Positions 62,632 through 64,000 of a stretch of 64,000 bases of DNA are shown piece by piece. The stretch lies in NCBI GenBank assembly GCA_026929865.2, contig CM049402.1, positions 15,481,501 through 15,545,500 of the forward strand, given 5' to 3'. Made by a program: the position numbers and the translations under genes. This DNA is from Hyperoplus lanceolatus. Lineage: Eukaryota > Chordata > Actinopteri > Uranoscopiformes > Ammodytidae. Below the pieces are notes generated by a model. That model was not told the origin of the DNA and did not search any database. It saw only the letters and a list, made by a program, of their open reading frames with translations. How positions within the stretch are numbered: position 1 is the first letter of the stretch; every line of letters starts with the position of its first letter.

Positions 62632-64000
62632 CAGGTGAAACTCGAAAAATTAGAATATCGTGCAAAAGTTCATTTATTTCAGTCATTCAACCTAAATGGT
62701 GAAACTAATATATTATATAGACTCAAAGTGAGATATTTCAAGCCTTTATTTGTTATAATTGTGATTATTATGGCTTACAGCTTGTGAAAACCCCAAATTC
62801 AAAATCTCAGAAAATTAGAATATTACATAAAATCAATAAAAAAAGGATTTTAAATACAAAAATGTCGGCCCTCTAGAAAGTATAATCATGCATATGTAGT
62901 AAGTACTTGGTTTGGGCCCCTTTTGCACGAATTATTGCCTAAATGCGGCGTGGCATGGATGCTATCAGCCTGTGGCACTGCTGAGGTGTTATGGAAGCCC
63001 AGGTTGCTTTGATAGAGGCCTTCAGCTCGTCTGTAGTGTTGGGTCTGGTGTGTCTCATCTGCCTCTTGACAATACTCCATAGTTTCTCTATTGGGTTCAG
63101 CTCAGGAGAGTTGTCTGGCCAATCAACACAGTAATACCATGGTCAGTCAACCAGTTACCAGTGGCTTATGGTAGGCTACTGTGGGCAGGTGCAAAGTCTA
63201 GCTGGAAATGGAAATTGTCATCACCATAAAGCTTGTCAACAGACAGAAGCATGAAGTGCTCTAAAATCTCCTGGTAGACAGCTGTGGTGACTTTGGACTT
63301 GATAACACAGTGGACCAACACCATCAGATGACATGGTGCCTCAAATCATCACTGACTGTTGAAACTTGACAGTGGTCTTCAAGCCCCTTGGATGTTGTGC
63401 CCCTCCACTCTTCCTCTAGACTGTGGGACCTTGATTTCCATGAAAGGCAACATTTAATTTGGATCAGTGATGATTTGAGGTATCATATCATCTGCTGCTG
63501 TTTGTCCACTGTGTTATCAAGTCCAAAGTCACCACAGCCATCTAGCAGAAGATTTTAGAGCACTTCATGCTTCTGTCTGTTGACAAGCTTTATGGTGATG
63601 ACAATTTCCATTTTCAGCTAGACTTGGCACCTGCCCACAGTACCATAAGCCACTGGTAACTGGTTGACTGGCCATGGTATTACTGTGCATGAATGGCCAG
63701 ACAACTCTCCTGACCTGAACTCCATAGAGAAACTATGGACTATTATCAAGAGGAAGATGATACACACCAGACCCAACAATACAGAGCAGCTCAAGGCCAC
63801 TATCAAAGCAACCTGGGCTTCCATAACACCTCAGCAGTGCCACAGACTGATAGCATCCATGCCACACCGCATTGAGGCAAGAATTAATGCAAAAGGGGCC
63901 CAAACCAAGTACTTAGTACATATTCATGATTATACTTTCTAGAGGGCCGACATTTCTGTATTTAAAAACCTTTTTTTAATGATTTGATTTAATATTCTAA
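62632..64000. mobile_element. Palindromic Tc1-like element, cut by the window edge
   Basis: The left end CAGGTGAAACTCGAAAAATT follows a TA at 62630-62631, a known type of fish Tc1 terminus. The right arm mirrors the left: ATGTCGGCCCTCTAGAAAGT at about 62862 has its complement near 63934-63954. Both arms also carry the transposase 3' half, on the minus strand at about 62910-63460 and the plus strand at 63464-63942. The plus arm reads NSPDLNSIEKLWTIIKRK, the context of the third catalytic residue, then QCHRLIASMPHRIEARINAK. The left arm extends about 100 bases further inward, which accounts for the spacer at 63355-63463. The outer right end lies beyond 64000. The N-terminal domain is absent on both sides, so it is non-autonomous. 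Confidence 0.9.
63664..63942 (+). pseudogene. Tc1 transposase C-terminal fragment
   Basis: A 92-codon open stretch encodes the last part of a Tc1-family transposase, including the conserved SPDLNSIEKLW around the final catalytic Glu and the C-terminal PHRIEARINAKGAQTKY region. The DNA-binding half and both catalytic Asp residues are missing, so it cannot be an active enzyme. It is the right arm of a palindromic element whose left arm carries the same region on the opposite strand. Confidence 0.85.

Noticed and set aside
57918-64000. fgf13 exon 3 or later exons
   Set aside because: No stretch encoding the next conserved core segment with suitable splice sites was seen, so these exons are assumed to lie beyond the window.
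54625-64000. An intronic microRNA such as miR-504, hosted by FGF13 in mammals
   Set aside because: No segment matching its mature sequence was noticed in the available introns, so no RNA gene is claimed.

Overview
The window is nuclear DNA of a ray-finned (teleost) fish. It is AT-rich and gene-poor, carries many long (AC)n/(GT)n arrays, and is studded with Tc1/mariner-like, hAT-like and short TTAA-flanked DNA transposons plus tRNA-type SINEs. There are no bacterial-style operons. Almost all long open frames are chance or microsatellite frames, so coding calls rest on recognisable protein sequence and splice-site phase.

The host gene is the 5' part of fgf13 (FHF2, an intracellular fibroblast-growth-factor homologous factor), on the + strand. 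Its alternative first exons lie in the order V-type (28052-28219), a candidate U-type (50491-50527) and S/A-type (54435-54624). The shared exon 2 follows (57807-57917). Every first exon ends in phase 1 and exon 2 begins with AG, so each donor can join exon 2 and complete a Glu codon. Exons 3-5 were not seen and should lie beyond the right edge. The Y exon, expected upstream of V, was not found. Whether the gene is the fgf13a or fgf13b copy cannot be decided from this window.

Bases 1-28051 are upstream or intronic sequence without recognised host exons. They hold several TTAA-flanked MITE-like elements, a palindromic Tc1 derivative (6992-7317), a pogo-like element (17952-18884), a second palindromic Tc1 derivative (20625-21476) and one structurally complete Tc1-family transposon with an intact 334-residue DD34E transposase (22271-23880). 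Bases 28220-50490 hold a third palindromic Tc1 derivative (32990-34460), opposed GT and AC arrays near 37.6-37.9 kb, a hAT-type element with a perfect 8-bp target duplication and an L2-type LINE tail inside it (40495-41236), and two SINEs. Bases 50528-64000 hold a decayed hAT with a BED-finger relic (50783-52378), the second copy of a TTAA-flanked family also present at 15.9 kb (56069-56998), and a fourth palindromic Tc1 derivative running off the right edge (62632-64000).

The most useful observations are the modular first-exon layout of fgf13 with a plausible diverged U exon, and four independent Tc1-family insertions from three families that all have the same architecture: transposase 3' halves in inverted orientation between intact outer ends.
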